From Temnopleurus reevesii (lineage: Eukaryota > Echinodermata > Echinoidea > Temnopleuroida > Temnopleuridae): a stretch of DNA of 64,000 nt. The DNA lies in the NCBI GenBank assembly GCA_036244855.1, contig BQKZ01001479.1:15421-79420 (forward strand), written 5' to 3'. Shown one piece after another: positions 49,746-62,042 of this stretch (positions within the stretch are counted from its first letter, which is position 1; every line of letters begins with the position of its first letter). A program made the position numbers and the translations under genes. The notes below the pieces were generated by a model, which did no database searches, had not been told where the DNA came from, and saw only the letters and a program-made list of their open reading frames with translations.

Positions 49746-50139
49746 CCCCAGGATAGCTTTTGAGCAGTCAACAACAAAATTTGTGTACAGACAACGCTTA
49801 ATATTTACATCTATTTGAAAATTCTCTTGTTCAATTTTGATCGATTTGTATCACGCTGAGCTGTGGCCCATTTCTAAATACATGGAGAAATCGAGCAGAC
49901 CAAATGCAACGAGAGAGGGCAGTGCTTCTTTTACTGAGTATTTCCACATTGGCCAATGTGTGAAATTACTACAAAGTATGCCGCTTCGTATTCTCAGCTT
50001 TTATCACGATATATTCTATCTCCGAAAAATTAAGTCGAACGCCAATGCAATGCTCCTTTGTAATGCTATTCAAATCGGAACGGCTTGTTATTGTTGTGTC
50101 CGCACAGTTCAATACACGGCGTACGGTTCTATTTGTCCA

Positions 50140-51465
50140 TGACCGATTTTATTGCAATAGATAAATAGTTTATATCGTGTTTTTTGCAGATAAAACATAA
50201 TTATAAAATATGCACTGTTAGAATTGCACTTTCACTTTTGAATTCCTATTCGACCTGCGTATTTTGGCAATTTGGGGGAGCCCCTATTTCAATATTCAGA
50301 ATATTTAACGGAAACTTCCCCAAAACACATTATACACAGAATTTCACATTTCCCAATTTTTCAAGAAAAAGATACATTTTTTTTTCGTTTAATTGTGACA
50401 GCCACATTAATTCTACAAGCGTTTAAAAAGGATAGTGTTGATTCCTCATTTGAAATATGACATTGATTAATCAAAACAAATCTATGTACAAGGAAAATGG
50501 GGAGTTCTCCATAATGGCATCACTTACTTTGCCAAAGTTGCCAACCCCAGGATGCCAATTCATGCATTTATGTATTTATGGTGAAAATAAAATAAATTTC
50601 GAAGGGACTTCACTGTACTCAAACTTTTACAGTTTTTTTATCTTATTTTTTTTTATTCACCGACAGCGCATCCATTTCCAGGGGGAAGTTACCTTTAAAG
50701 GTCACCCTCCTGTAGATACAGAATATACCGTCTTTTAAATTTGCATGAATGTTTTAAATGAATATCCACAGTAAATCAAGCATACAGGCTAACATTTAAT
50801 CATATAAGCTCTTCTTTTATCAAAATTGTTGCAATGAGATTCTACGGATACATCAACAAGGGTCTAAAAATGATACACTGAACGAGGTTCACAGCAGCAG
50901 TGTGGTTACGAGAGATTGAGTCGCAGTCTTGACCTTTATTTTGAAAAATATCTTTGTAATAGAAAACTAATTGATCTACAATTGTGAAAAATATGAGGAT
51001 TTCTACAAAATTGTATTGATCGCATATACTGTATTATGTAAATGTACCAAATACTTGTTTGATAATGGCAGCTTTTTTTTAAGGTGCTTTGTTTGATTCC
51101 TCGTCTTTGTCTTCACGATCGTATGTATTTCATATTGCTTTGTGCATTTGCATATTTCTTTGTTAAAATGGATGGAGATAAAAATGAAATGAATAAATAT
51201 ACCATGTGTGATGATATACCTTTCCCAATTCATTTTCATGAGTGAGACGATCACATAGCCTTAGCGCGGACTTAACTCAATTAACCGCCACCCAAAAAAT
51301 TGAATTAAATTCAAATCTTTTTATTTTTCAGTTCTTTTGCTATTTCAAATATATACAGTAAAAAAAAATGGTAATGTGACAAAAGAAATGGAAAATTCAT
51401 GAAAAATCTATCTAAAAAATGCAAATATCACCAAGAATGATGAAACAAGTTATAGTTCATTCCGC
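50140..51465. other. Intergenic, nothing supported
   Basis: AT-rich sequence. The open stretches present have no recognisable domains or splice context. Confidence 0.4.
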
Positions 51466-51471
51466 GGGCGA

Positions 51472-51740
51472 GATTTATTTATTTATTTATTTATTTCTGA
51501 TATTTAGACAGGGTGGCTCATTTCACCAATTTGGTGGTCTTCCATGAGGCCCTGTTTGTAAACAACAACTATAACAATATATACAAATATACAAATGTAC
51601 AACAATATCCATATAGGCTACTATAGGCTACATAAATCAAATACTAATAGCATTGAAAACTGTTAAATACACAAATTGAAAAAGTAGAAATAATAATAAT
51701 ATGGACATTGACAAGAGGGGAAGTTATGAATTATTAATTT
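51472..51740 (-). mobile_element. LINE 3-prime end, reverse orientation
   Basis: Read on the minus strand this ends ACAGGGCCTCATGGAAGACC, then CACCCTGTCTAAATATC and (AAATA)n, a typical CR1-type 3-prime end with simple tail. Confidence 0.5.
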
Positions 51741-52044
51741 TGCTGGAATTAATAGATTTGATAAAATGTNATCAGCGGAGGTATAAGTAATAAATGAGAT
51801 TCAAAATCTCTCAAAATCAAGGAAAATCATGAGTCAAACCCTTTTCCAGCATATTCTTTACATACTGACAATCATGCATAGTAGGAAAAGTGTACAATTC
51901 AGCACCTCTTTAGGGTGCAAACTAGTGCAACATAAAAACTTGGAGCACTTTTTACGTGATGGTGTAATCTTGCATCTTTTTATGAAGTTTTGAGTGTCAC
52001 CACTAAACGCGTTTCAAACGTTTATGTATTACTGAGTGTATTAC

Positions 52045-52118
52045 TGAGCTTCAGCACAATCGGTAGATCATTCGGCTTGGAATGAAGCGATCCATCATCA
52101 TGGCCTGGGTAAGAATGC
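52045..52118 (+). mobile_element. tRNA-derived SINE head
   Basis: CAGCACAATCGGTAGATCAT, GGCTTGGAATGAAGCG and GGCCTGGGTAAGAATGCC have the spacing of an A box and a mutated B box of a tRNA-derived sequence. The allelic block at 49270-49310 has lost most of the middle. No acceptor-stem pairing, so it is not a functional tRNA. Confidence 0.45.
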
Positions 52119-52260
52119 CAAAGAAGCCGCGCTGTGGTGTAAATATGGCGCCCTAAAGAAACTGGTACAATGGGAAGGGGGGGGGTAGCCCTTCTAGCCA
52201 CACATCCCATTTCCGTGGTTCTTGAATACGCCGCCGGTTTACTATTAGATTCATGTTTAA

Positions 52261-52520
52261 TCACTGGTCACATAGGGCCCCGGAAGCAACATGATTCAAC
52301 ACGACTCTTTGTTCTGAGGCAGTTAACTGTGAATTAGCAAAGAGTCGTGTTGAATCGTGTTGCTTCCGGGGCTCTATGTGACCGGGGCATTAATCACTGG
52401 TCACATAGGGCACCGGAAGCAACAGGATTCAACACGACTCTTTGTTCTGAGGCAGTTAACTGGGAATTAGCAAAGAGTCGTGTTGAATCGTGTTGCTTCC
52501 GGGGCTCTATGTGACTGGGG
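52261..52520. mobile_element. Tandem array of family A palindromic MITEs (right copy)
   Basis: Two complete units (52261-52390 and 52394-52520), both with ends TCACTGGTCACATAGGG and GTGAC(C/T)GGGG and a loop TTCTGAGGCAGTTAACTG. The TAA spacer is present between them. Same position as the array at 49441 in the duplicated block, but better preserved. Confidence 0.85.
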
Positions 52521-52739
52521 TATTATCTGCGTTTCTTGACAAAGAACATTGTAATGTGCGATTCCTTACACCGGTTAGTATTAGGAATCCGGTTTGCATA
52601 CATCGCTTGGCGTTGTTGCTATGTATAAGGTCATCCCCAGGATAGCTTTTGAGCAGTCAACAACAAAATTTGTGTACAGACAACGCTTAATATTTACATC
52701 TATTTGTAAATTCTCCTGTTCAATATTTATCGATTTGTA

Positions 52740-52790
52740 TCATTGTCATTGTCATTGTCATTGTCATTGTCATTGTCATTGTCATTGTCA
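52740..52790 (+). repeat. (CATTGT)n hexanucleotide repeat
   Basis: About eight units of CATTGT. The homologous site at about 49848 in the other copy has no such expansion. Confidence 0.95.
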
Positions 52791-53504
52791 TCACGCTGAG
52801 CTGTGGCCCATTTCTAAATACATGGAGAAATCGAGCAGACCAAATGCACGAGAGAGGGCAGTGCTTCTTTTACTGAGTATTTCCACATTGGTCAATGTGT
52901 GAAATTTATTCAAGGTGGGCCTATTCATATTCTCATTTCCGAAAAATTAAGTCTAACGCCAATTCAATGCTCCTTTGTAATGCTATTCAAATCGGAACGG
53001 NCTTTGCGTCATGGTGTCTCAATGTACTCTCCCATGACTCATCGATGTGTGTTTCATACAGCAAACAGTACGTCACGAGAGGACACACTTTGGTCGAAGC
53101 ACCGTTATCTCTCCCTTATCCCTGTTCACACTGGAATAATAAACTCAAGCCGATATATATCATTTGTCAAGTATTAAAGATTTGGGGTTAAAATTTTGCT
53201 TTGATAGTGCAGCTGAATACGTTCGGTTTTCCCAATTCTTCATTTATTATACGACATGACTGCGATTGTTGTATAACACTAAGCAGGCGAAAATCCTGGG
53301 GGCGGGGACCCCTGTTTAAATGAAAAGAAAAATTATCAGAAGAAAAGGGGAGGAAAAAAGTGAAGACCTTTTCTTTTTGCTTATCAAGAAATGTTTTAAA
53401 AAAACCACCCCCACCTCCTCGGTCACGTACAATCATGGAGACGCACCAATCAAGACAGCAAACTTTAGCATTACTTGAATTTTTATAGATCACTAGTGGG
53501 AGTG

Positions 53505-53765
53505 GAAAATGGATAAGAGAATAAAACGAAAAAAGAAAGGAGGAAAACAGAAGAATGAAAGCAACAACGAAAGGAGGAAAAGATAATAGGAGATAAGAAG
53601 AAAAAAGGAATAAAAAGAGAAAAAGAACAAGAAAAGAAATGATAGGAGAAAAGATGAGTATGAAAAAGGAAAAAAAATGATCTAAGACGAAGAAGAGGAA
53701 GAGCAGCAAGAAAACGAAAAAGAAAAAAGAAGGAAAAGAAAAGGAAGAAAAAGAAGAAGAAGAAA
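53505..53765 (+). repeat. Polypurine (GAAAA-rich) tract
   Basis: A long A/G-rich stretch with AAGAAAAAG variants. An identical copy lies at 55510-55770. Confidence 0.85.
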
Positions 53766-54493
53766 GTGCAAATAAAATCTCAGACCTTCACAACCTCTCC
53801 GTCTTTGAAGTTGTTGTTGTTGTTTTTATTTTCCATATAAAAATAACAAATTAAGTACAAACACAAAATCAATATACAAAATCAAATGAGAAAGAAAATA
53901 ATCATAATACATATTGATGAACAAATAATAGTAATTGGCTGGAAACTCTACTCAGAGCTTTGGTGTTCCTAGATGTCCAGATTGATTGATTCGAGATAAA
54001 GTATTAAGTAAACATAACTAATATAAACATTAAAACTAAAAAACAAGAAAAAGAGTTAACAATAGGAGATATATTATATTGATGATAATCTTATTTGTTT
54101 CAATGTATCTTTTTACAATATGTAATTAATATCAATGTCATGTATTATGTATATTATTTTGTAGTTTATTATGTATTTATGTTTTTAATTTATATACATT
54201 CCAATGCTCTTGCTCTTCTATGTTCATGTTTTTAATCTCAGGACCATGATGCAAAACAGTTTTTAACTGATCTTGTTATCCTGAATAAATAAGATTGAAT
54301 GAATAAATAAATAAATTGAATGAAATTAATTTTAACAAACAAAAATTAGTAGTTCGATTAGTAATTCAAAGTAATAGGATAAGATGTTATAATCTTTCAA
54401 GTGTGAAAGGGGACCTAGACCAACATCGTATCGAGGAATGCCCTAGTAAACAAACTTGTTTGCACTCGATATTTATTCTTTTAGTGATACCAN

Positions 54494-54660
54494 AACTAGA
54501 CGGTTTTTCGTTACCCATGAAAGAATATTTTCCACTCCTTTGGTTAGCTTTCTCTCTACTTCTGCAACGGTTCTTCCGTTAACCGTTAGAGTGGTGTCAT
54601 CGGCATACATGTCAACAATGCCATCTTCAATACATTTTGGTAAGATGACAGGGGTTGGGG
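54494..54660 (-). mobile_element. Reverse transcriptase fragment of a non-LTR retrotransposon
   Basis: The minus-strand translation reads CIEDGIVDMYADDTTLTVNG followed by TVAEVERKLTKGVENILSWV and TKNRL. YADD is the catalytic motif of the RT palm, and the surrounding words fit CR1/Jockey-group LINEs. The expected upstream PQGSVLGPLLF block is absent, and the fragment is cut at the n at 54493. A dead fragment. Confidence 0.8.
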
Positions 54661-54843
54661 AAGAAATGATGTCTACATTTTTATTAATTATGTAATAATT
54701 TGTGTATTGATTTTTTACCGGTATTATGATTAGACAGACCACCTGTGCGCTTTGAAACACCCGTGTAAAGCGCCTTATAAATGTAATAATTAATATTATT
54801 ATCATTATTACATTTAGAACAATGGTTGCTTTGGCGCTAATAG

Positions 54844-54900
54844 TGGGGGAGGGGGGGGGGGGGGGGGGGGGGGGCCCCCCCCCCCCCCCCCCCCCCCCCC
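54844..54900. repeat. Poly-G directly followed by poly-C
   Basis: About 30 G (one A interruption) are followed immediately by about 26 C. This is either an unusual perfect hairpin or, more likely, a misjoin of two contig ends that both stop in the same homopolymer. Confidence 0.85.
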
Positions 54901-56639
54901 GATATCCACGTACGTGCAGATGATGTACCCTGTGTGCAACGTCCTCAGTTTGTGACGCCGTGACGTAATTAACTGCATGACCTAGTTCCCAATGATTTTC
55001 GCACATCTTTGCGTCATGGTGTCTCAATGTACTCTCCCATGACTCATCGATGTGTGTTTCATACAGCAAACAGTACGTCACGAGAGGACACACTTTGGTC
55101 GAAGCACCGTTATCTCTCCCTTATCCCTGTTCACACTGGAATAATAAACTCAAGCCGATATATATCATTTGTCAAGTATTAAAGATTTGGGGTTAAAATT
55201 TTGCTTTGATAGTGCAGCTGAATACGTTCGGTTTTCCCAATTCTTCATTTATTATACGACATGACTGCGATTGTTGTATAACACTAAGCAGGCGAAAATC
55301 CTGGGGGCGGGGACCCCTGTTTAAATGAAAAGAAAAATTATCAGAAGAAAAGGGGAGGAAAAAAGTGAAGACCTTTTCTTTTTGCTTATCAAGAAATGTT
55401 TTAAAAAAACCACCCCCACCTCCTCGGTCACGTACAATCATGGAGACGCACCAATCAAGACAGCAAACTTTAGCATTACTTGAATTTTTATAGATCACTA
55501 GTGGGAGTGGAAAATGGATAAGAGAATAAAACGAAAAAAGAAAGGAGGAAAACAGAAGAATGAAAGCAACAACGAAAGGAGGAAAAGATAATAGGAGATA
55601 AGAAGAAAAAAGGAATAAAAAGAGAAAAAGAACAAGAAAAGAAATGATAGGAGAAAAGATGAGTATGAAAAAGGAAAAAAAATGATCTAAGACGAAGAAG
55701 AGGAAGAGCAGCAAGAAAACGAAAAAGAAAAAAGAAGGAAAAGAAAAGGAAGAAAAAGAAGAAGAAGAAAGTGCAAATAAAATCTCAGACCTTCACAACC
55801 TCTCCGTCTTTGAAGTTGTTGTTGTTGTTTTTATTTTCCATATAAAAATAACAAATTAAGTACAAACACAAAATCAATATACAAAATCAAATGAGAAAGA
55901 AAATAATCATAATACATATTGATGAACAAATAATAGTAATTGGCTGGAAACTCTACTCAGAGCTTTGGTGTTCCTAGATGTCCAGATTGATTGATTCGAG
56001 ATAAAGTATTAAGTAAACATAACTAATATAAACATTAAAACTAAAAAACAAGAAAAAGAGTTAACAATAGGAGATATATTATATTGATGATAATCTTATT
56101 TGTTTCAATGTATCTTTTTACAATATGTAATTAATATCAATGTCATGTATTATGTATATTATTTTGTAGTTTATTATGTATTTATGTTTTTAATTTATAT
56201 ACATTCCAATGCTCTTGCTCTTCTATGTTCATGTTTTTAATCTCAGGACCATGATGCAAAACAGTTTTTAACTGATCTTGTTATCCTGAATAAATAAGAT
56301 TGAATGAATAAATAAATAAATTGAATGAAATTAATTTTAACAAACAAAAATTAGTAGTTCGATTAGTAATTCAAAGTAATAGGATAAGATGTTATAATCT
56401 TTCAAGTGTGAAAGGGGACCTAGACCAACATCGTATCGAGGAATGCCCTAGTAAACAAACTTGTTTGCACTCGATATTTATTCTTTTAGTGATACCTGGC
56501 CCTCTATAACATGTTCGAACAAACACTGTCATCCAGCTTTTATAGACCAACTGAAACCTTATCGAGATCGGCAAATCTTGTTGCTTTATTCCATATTTTT
56601 TTAGATAACGCAAGCACTTTATGTGGATTTATGAAAAAA

Positions 56640-57840
56640 AAACTCTGATGCTGCTTTCACACAAAGAGATTATACGACGGAATTAACACTATTTGTCGTG
56701 GTTTGAAAGATATGAAATGTGCATGGTGTCGGGAAATGGACAAATTGTGAAAGATAGATAGAACCCATCGTTTTGGAATATTTTTTTCATAAATACTAAT
56801 GAGGTACGGATTAATTAGAGGATGGATAATTAGTGAAATGTGACGAAAACCAAAATGGATGATAAACGGAGGATACGATTATGTTCGTGACGTCGTTGGC
56901 AGATGGAATTAATTTTGGATTTACATCATCATTCATCAATCTATGGAACTGCAGTTTGCCTAATAAGGTAATATATTTTTTTGTTCATGATTTGACTTGT
57001 ATTTTATATTGTATTCTTTTTCAGCTCGTGCATATAGAAAGTAAACAAGTGTAAAATTGAATAAGAGACTTGGATAATCATTTTAAACGATGTTCAAAGA
57101 CGTTTTAATTGGCGTTTGATTTTGTCCACTTAAAACTTTTATATTACTCATGTTAGTAGTATATAATTAGTTTTTAGCAGAAGCAACGACTTGAAACTTG
57201 ATTGCATTTTCTTGTATTTTATTTTGTTAATTATCATCATTATTAAAACATACAGAAGTAATTAAATTTTAATTATGTTCCCGAAAGTTTTCATACATTT
57301 CAAATCATCAATTACAACAAATGAAACACAGGAAACCAATAAAGGAAATCAAATGAAATTGGACTAAATTACAAAAAAGCATTTTACGGAAATGTGTAGT
57401 TTCTTTCAAACACCGATGCATAGAATTAATTGCAATCTTTACATCAAGAGCATTTCTGTTTCGACCATAAATGATTCAAGGAATTATTTTTTCTTTTACC
57501 ATATTTACGGAAAAAGTTGGGTGATAAATCGAGTTATTTAGGACCGGTTTCGCAAAGGCTTTGCATCTTAGATTCTCATATTGGTGCGTCGGATCAAGAA
57601 GTATGTGACATGTATCTCTCGATTTGGACATTGAAGACATAAATACTGTAAGTAATTTCTTTTTATATATATGAAATATTGCCACTTTTGTCTCGCTTTT
57701 TGTTTGTTTCTTGTTTGTTGTCTAGGTGTGGTTCTAATTGAGGATTATTAATGGGAAAAATCGAAGCGTTGTAAGAAAATCATTTTCAGAACTTGTTTTA
57801 AGGTTGAATGCAGAAAAAAATAGATACATACCGTATTTGT
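56640..57840. other. Intergenic, nothing supported
   Basis: AT-rich sequence with no supported gene or repeat. Confidence 0.4.
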
Positions 57841-57844
57841 GCTT

Positions 57845-58020
57845 CTATAGCATGTCTAGGGGTAAAATCGATGCAACACCGGGCTGTACTATAACCTCTA
57901 TGGGTTGTACCCCAAAATATCAAAATTCTAGCTTACAGCTTACAGGAACCACTTTGTACTACAGCATGGGTAAAATTTTGTACCCCTTATGAATATGAAC
58001 TAGGGGTACACTTTGAACTT
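57845..58020. mobile_element. Fragment of the GTACCC-rich transposon family
   Basis: Shares GATGCAACACCGGGCTGTAC / ATGTAACACCGGGTGAACCC wording and several GTACCCC and GGGGTACA words with 41750-41950. The terminal repeats are not found, so it is truncated or diverged. Confidence 0.5.
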
Positions 58021-58193
58021 TACGGGAGCGAAATTCTATCCTATGTTAGAGCACAATATAGGATTTCCCGGCCAAAATCGAAATAATAGCATTGGATTTA
58101 ATTTTCTTTTATTTCAAATTCGTCATATTCCGTGAACTCGGAGATATCCCTGGTTTAAATTCCTTTTTCTTGCTTATGAATTCATGATGTTTT

Positions 58194-58414
58194 NNNNNNN
58201 NNNNNNNNNNNNNNNNNNNNNNNNNNNNNNNNNNNNNNNNNNNNNNNNNNNNNNNNNNNNNNNNNNNNNNNNNNNNNNNNNNNNNNNNNNNNNNNNNNNN
58301 NNNNNNNNNNNNNNNNNNNNNNNNNNNNNNNNNNNNNNNNNNNNNNNNNNNNNNNNNNNNNNNNNNNNNNNNNNNNNNNNNNNNNNNNNNNNNNNNNNNN
58401 NNNNNNNNNNNNNN
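58194..58414. other. Assembly gap (221 n)
   Basis: A run of unknown bases. Confidence 0.98.
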
Positions 58415-59509
58415 GTATAGAATTATTAACCAGCATTAAGATTCTTAGAAATATTTGAACAAAAACTTCAGATACTCTTTTTTTTTACCTCGTATATTCA
58501 TGTTTGTTACTGATACATCTTTTTTTTTAGATTCAGAACCTGCATCTGTATTTCTTACAAGAAAAACGCAAATCAGTCCAAAACGTTTCATAACATTTTT
58601 GGATTTATTCATGCTTTCAAACTTTATTTTGATAATACTTAAAAAATATATATATCAGTGAAATGTTTGACGGATAGATTAGACTCGCAATTGGACTCGT
58701 ACTTGAGCAAAATATTTTAAAGTGTGTTCATTTAGAGTGATTTTTTTTACGGACTGAGGTTTTAAGCATTGATTCTGCAATATTGTCAAATGCGTGTTTT
58801 GCAAGTACGCCATCTCGAATTTGTCCCACGTACCCCTGTTCAAGAGCGTTCTCAGATATAGTATCAAACGCACACTGCGAACTGTTAAAAGGAGGGGAAA
58901 AAGAGTTTGGACCTTAGAAATTAGCTTTTCACCATAACACAAAGTTTCCAGCATATTGATGAATAGAATAATTCATTAATCATTAGAATTCTCTTTCTTT
59001 CTCCACGCTCCGTATTTGTTATCTCAGACCTCCTCCCCTTTTTTCCTTTTCCTCTTCTTTCCTACACTATCCTTCTATTTCCTTCTCCTGTACATTCCGT
59101 ATTCTTTCCCCTCCTCCTCTTTCTTCATCTCCTTCTTCTTCTTCTTAACAGGGTATAAACTATTTCCGAAAAATAAAATGCGTCATTGGACTTGGGAACT
59201 ATGCGGACACAACAATCACAAGCCGGTTGTGATTTGAATAGCATTACAAAGGAGCATTGGATTAGCGTTCCTCTTAATTTTACGGAAATAGATTGTATCA
59301 TGTTTTATTTTACTTCTTCGCCTTTTCTTCTCCTTTTGTTCTCCTTTTTTTCTCCTTTTCCTTCTTTTATACTTCCACGCCTCCATGTATCATGTGTATA
59401 TTCATTTTAGTCTGTTGACCTTTTAGTCTAGTAGATGCCAAAGGCTTTGCCACCTCTGGAAAAAATTCTATCAGCACATTGTATCTGATTTGAGCTTAAC
59501 TCTATGCAC

Positions 59510-59585
59510 AAGGGTTTCGAACCCGACACCTGACAAGGCGGTTCCGGCTCATTAGAAGCTATCCGTTACACCAAACTGAGCAGAT
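59510..59585 (-). mobile_element. tRNA-derived SINE head
   Basis: On the minus strand there is a good A box (TTTGGTGTAACGGATAGC) and, 40-odd bases further, a perfect B box (GGTTCGAAACC) in GTGTCGGGTTCGAAACCCT. The acceptor-stem ends do not pair, so this is a SINE or tRNA relic rather than a working tRNA gene. Confidence 0.55.
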
Positions 59586-59621
59586 CGTTGACAAGGCTGT
59601 ATTACCCTCCCCCTGAAGACA

Positions 59622-59778
59622 GAACGCCTGGTCTCGTCGCACCAACAAAGTTGAAGTGCCCCCCCCCCCTCCCGTTTTTCCGGGGGGGGGGGGGGGGGGA
59701 CAGAACGCCTGGTCTCGTCGCACCAACAAAGTTGAAGTGCCCCCCCCCCCTCCCGTTTTTTTTTTGGGGGGGGGGGTT
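59622..59778 (+). repeat. Tandem repeat of about 80 bp with homopolymer runs
   Basis: The unit CAGAACGCCTGGTCTCGTCG, CACCAACAAAGTTGAAGTGC, poly-C, CTCCCGTTTTT, poly-G occurs twice back to back. Homopolymer-rich, so the copy number may be an assembly artefact. Confidence 0.75.
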
Positions 59779-60418
59779 CGCTTACTTGTCAATATTTGGG
59801 TGCAGTTGCGTCCTTCGTCTCTTAGATTTTAATTGATGTTCTGAAATGGCTTTGTCATGTATGAACCATGTTCTTAAGCCCATGCTCATTAGTCCATGGA
59901 CCAATACAACTATTAGACTCCGACGCACTGGACAAAGTGTAAGTCAAAATAGCCGACCCATCCAAACGTTAGGCAATATTTTTTTCAACTCACCCAACAT
60001 CATTGAACAATGTCTTGCCGTTGACAATACTAATGGCGAAAATCGTCCGACGGGTGAAGAGTAGCCATAAACTTAAACCAATCACCAATCATCAACCAAC
60101 TTAAGAAATGAATGAAAATTGACCAACAGTTGCTGAGGTTGACTTTTTGCCTAACACTTTTTTGCAGTGTGGCATGATCTGGGACAGACATCTCTTTGAT
60201 TTGTTTTTAAAAAAGTGACGTCATGCAAATAAAGTCTTATAGTTACGGGAAATATATATAGGTAAGCAAAAAAAAAAAACAAATAGAAATCAAGCCATCG
60301 TAAATGATTCATATAAGTTATGAAAACATCTTTCAGCACATTTCACAGCAAAATTGTGTTCGTTAGAGATTTACTATTCTTTTATCTTGGCATTTTGACA
60401 TTGACCTCCAAGACAAAT

Positions 60419-61600
60419 NTTTATTTAAATATATTTATACAGGTACAAAAGATCAGCAATCTGCTGTTTTACATCAATGTCCTGATAATACAATAAAATG
60501 ACACAGATAGTAAGAACAATATTAACAAGTAAAATGCAAAATACATATAAAATATAGAAAGAAGATATTCTAATAATTCATAATTATCTATACTGGTAAT
60601 TCAAATATCTTACAAGAAAAACAGAATGATTAAAGAAGAAAGTTAAAATATACTTCTATTTATTAAACTGATAAAAATGTAGATTAAATAAAGATTCAAG
60701 TATTAGTGAAAAATCATTTGATTAAAGGCAATATTAAATAACAGAGAGAGAGAGAGAGAAAAAAACACGTTGATATTAACATAACATGGTTGGAATTATC
60801 GTATGGAAAACTGACGAAAATACATTAACATGAAACTAAAAAGTGATATAATGGAATTAACAAGATAAACAAACGGAGAAATTAAAAAGAAAATCGGAAA
60901 CATTAAAACAATACTCGAGAGAAAATTATCATACCTTATTGTGTGCATCGTAATAATTATGTACATGTATATAAGAGAGTTATGTAAAAATGAAAGGCTT
61001 ATAAACAGTAAATACTTTCACAAAGAAAATTTCAAATCATGGGAACTGTGAGTTTTTGTATAGCGTCTTAAAAGAATTAATAGAAATGGCGTTTTGTAAC
61101 GCATCCGGTAACTGATTCCAGATTTGTGGTCCGGAATATATAAATGATTTTTGAAACATTCCAGATTAGGTCTAGGTGGAACAACATTCAGTGTATCATG
61201 ATTACGTGTTTTTACATCGTGCCTATCACAAACCATTTCAATATTGTAACATAAGCGAGATGGGGCCGATCCGTGAATACATTTATACATTAAATTTGCT
61301 AGAAAATAATTTCGTCTTTGTTCTACGGATGTCCACTTAAGGTCTTTAATAATCTGGTCACCATGACAATTAGTGAAATCGAAATTGCCAGTGACATATC
61401 TAGCAGCTCGTTTTTGAAGCCTAGTAAGTTTTAAGAGAGCTTGTTTACTTATTTTATTTCCCCAAACTGAAATTGCATAGTCCAAGCAGGGTTGTATATT
61501 AGATTTGTACATTAATGTTAATAATGATTCATGTATAAANTGGAGTTCAAAATCCCTAAGCTCACATTTTGAATAGTATAGGTTGTTTGTCAATTTTGCT
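60419..61600 (-). mobile_element. CR1-like LINE, C-terminal part of ORF2 and 3-prime region
   Basis: The minus-strand open frame from 61593 encodes the C-terminal domain of a CR1/L2-group reverse transcriptase: LTLMYKSNIQPCLDYAISVW, then LLKLTRLQKRAARYVTG and LANLMYKCIHGSAPSRL. A single frameshift near 61160 moves the ending (SGPQIWNQLPDALQNAISIN, SFKTLYKNSQFP, stop at 61037) to another frame. A further 600 bases down to about 60420 would be the 3-prime untranslated region. Single n characters at 60419 and 61540 mark contig edges. Truncated at the 5-prime end and broken, hence inactive. Confidence 0.85.
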
Positions 61601-62042
61601 TGAATATTGACGATCAGTATTTCCTATAAATGAAATTAAATGAAATATATTTAAAACAAAACGAAGCTTATTGAAATGATCTTGCGTCTTAATGAAATTG
61701 GTTGTGACAATTACATTTTATCATGCATTTAAGTAGAATCACGATGTTAGTTCACGAATTTAAATTTTCATAAATATTTGAAGATGCATGTAGATGAAAA
61801 TGGTTGAAGGAATTTCACATGTTGATGACCGATAGCGTCGGGGAAACGATACCACTCGAAATTGGCTGAACATAAATATTTGTCAGTGAACAGAGTGTGA
61901 AATTGGCCGGGAAAACCTATATTTCTATTGATGTCACAGTTTCATGGTTTAGTATCACAAACACTTATTTTAGCACAACCAGGCATATCAACAGGCTATA
62001 GATTTTGTTCTATACTCATGAGATGATTTTTAATTTCTTCAG

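Larger units (their letters stand above)
48982..53000 (+). repeat. Dispersed direct duplication of about 1.1 kb bounded by single n
   Basis: 48982-50083 is repeated as 51771-53000, which is flanked by n at 51770 and 53001. Shared stretches include TGGATGT/CGGAGGTATAAGTAATAAATG, TTCAAAATCTCTCAAAATCA, GGGTAGCCCTTCTAGCCACA and AGGATAGCTTTTGAGCAGTC. The copies differ by indels: the left one lacks part of a tRNA-like head, and only the right one has the (CATTGT)n hexamer at 52740. This looks like a second haplotype placed beside the first. Confidence 0.8.
53002..56496 (+). repeat. Identical 1.49-kb direct duplication
   Basis: 53002-54491 and 55007-56496 appear identical at a constant offset of 2005 bases wherever I compared them. 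The left block is bounded on both sides by single n characters (53001, 54493). It includes a minus-strand TTTTCTTTTT-rich stretch whose 173-codon open frame is low-complexity and not a gene, and a retroposon tail near 54240-54320. Most likely a redundant contig rather than a real duplication. Confidence 0.9.

Noticed and set aside
53188..53709. 173-codon hydrophobic minus-strand frame, also at 55193-55714
   Set aside because: It is the complement of an A/G-rich low-complexity stretch, giving Phe/Leu/Ser repeats that mimic membrane segments. The two copies are identical because the block is duplicated.
54900..55093. Minus-strand frame joined to the reverse transcriptase fragment
   Set aside because: The frame is continuous only through the poly-G/poly-C run. 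The part right of it shows no reverse transcriptase motif and probably belongs to a different contig.
59510..59585. A tRNA gene on the minus strand
   Set aside because: A and B boxes are present but the acceptor and other stems do not pair, which fits a SINE head.
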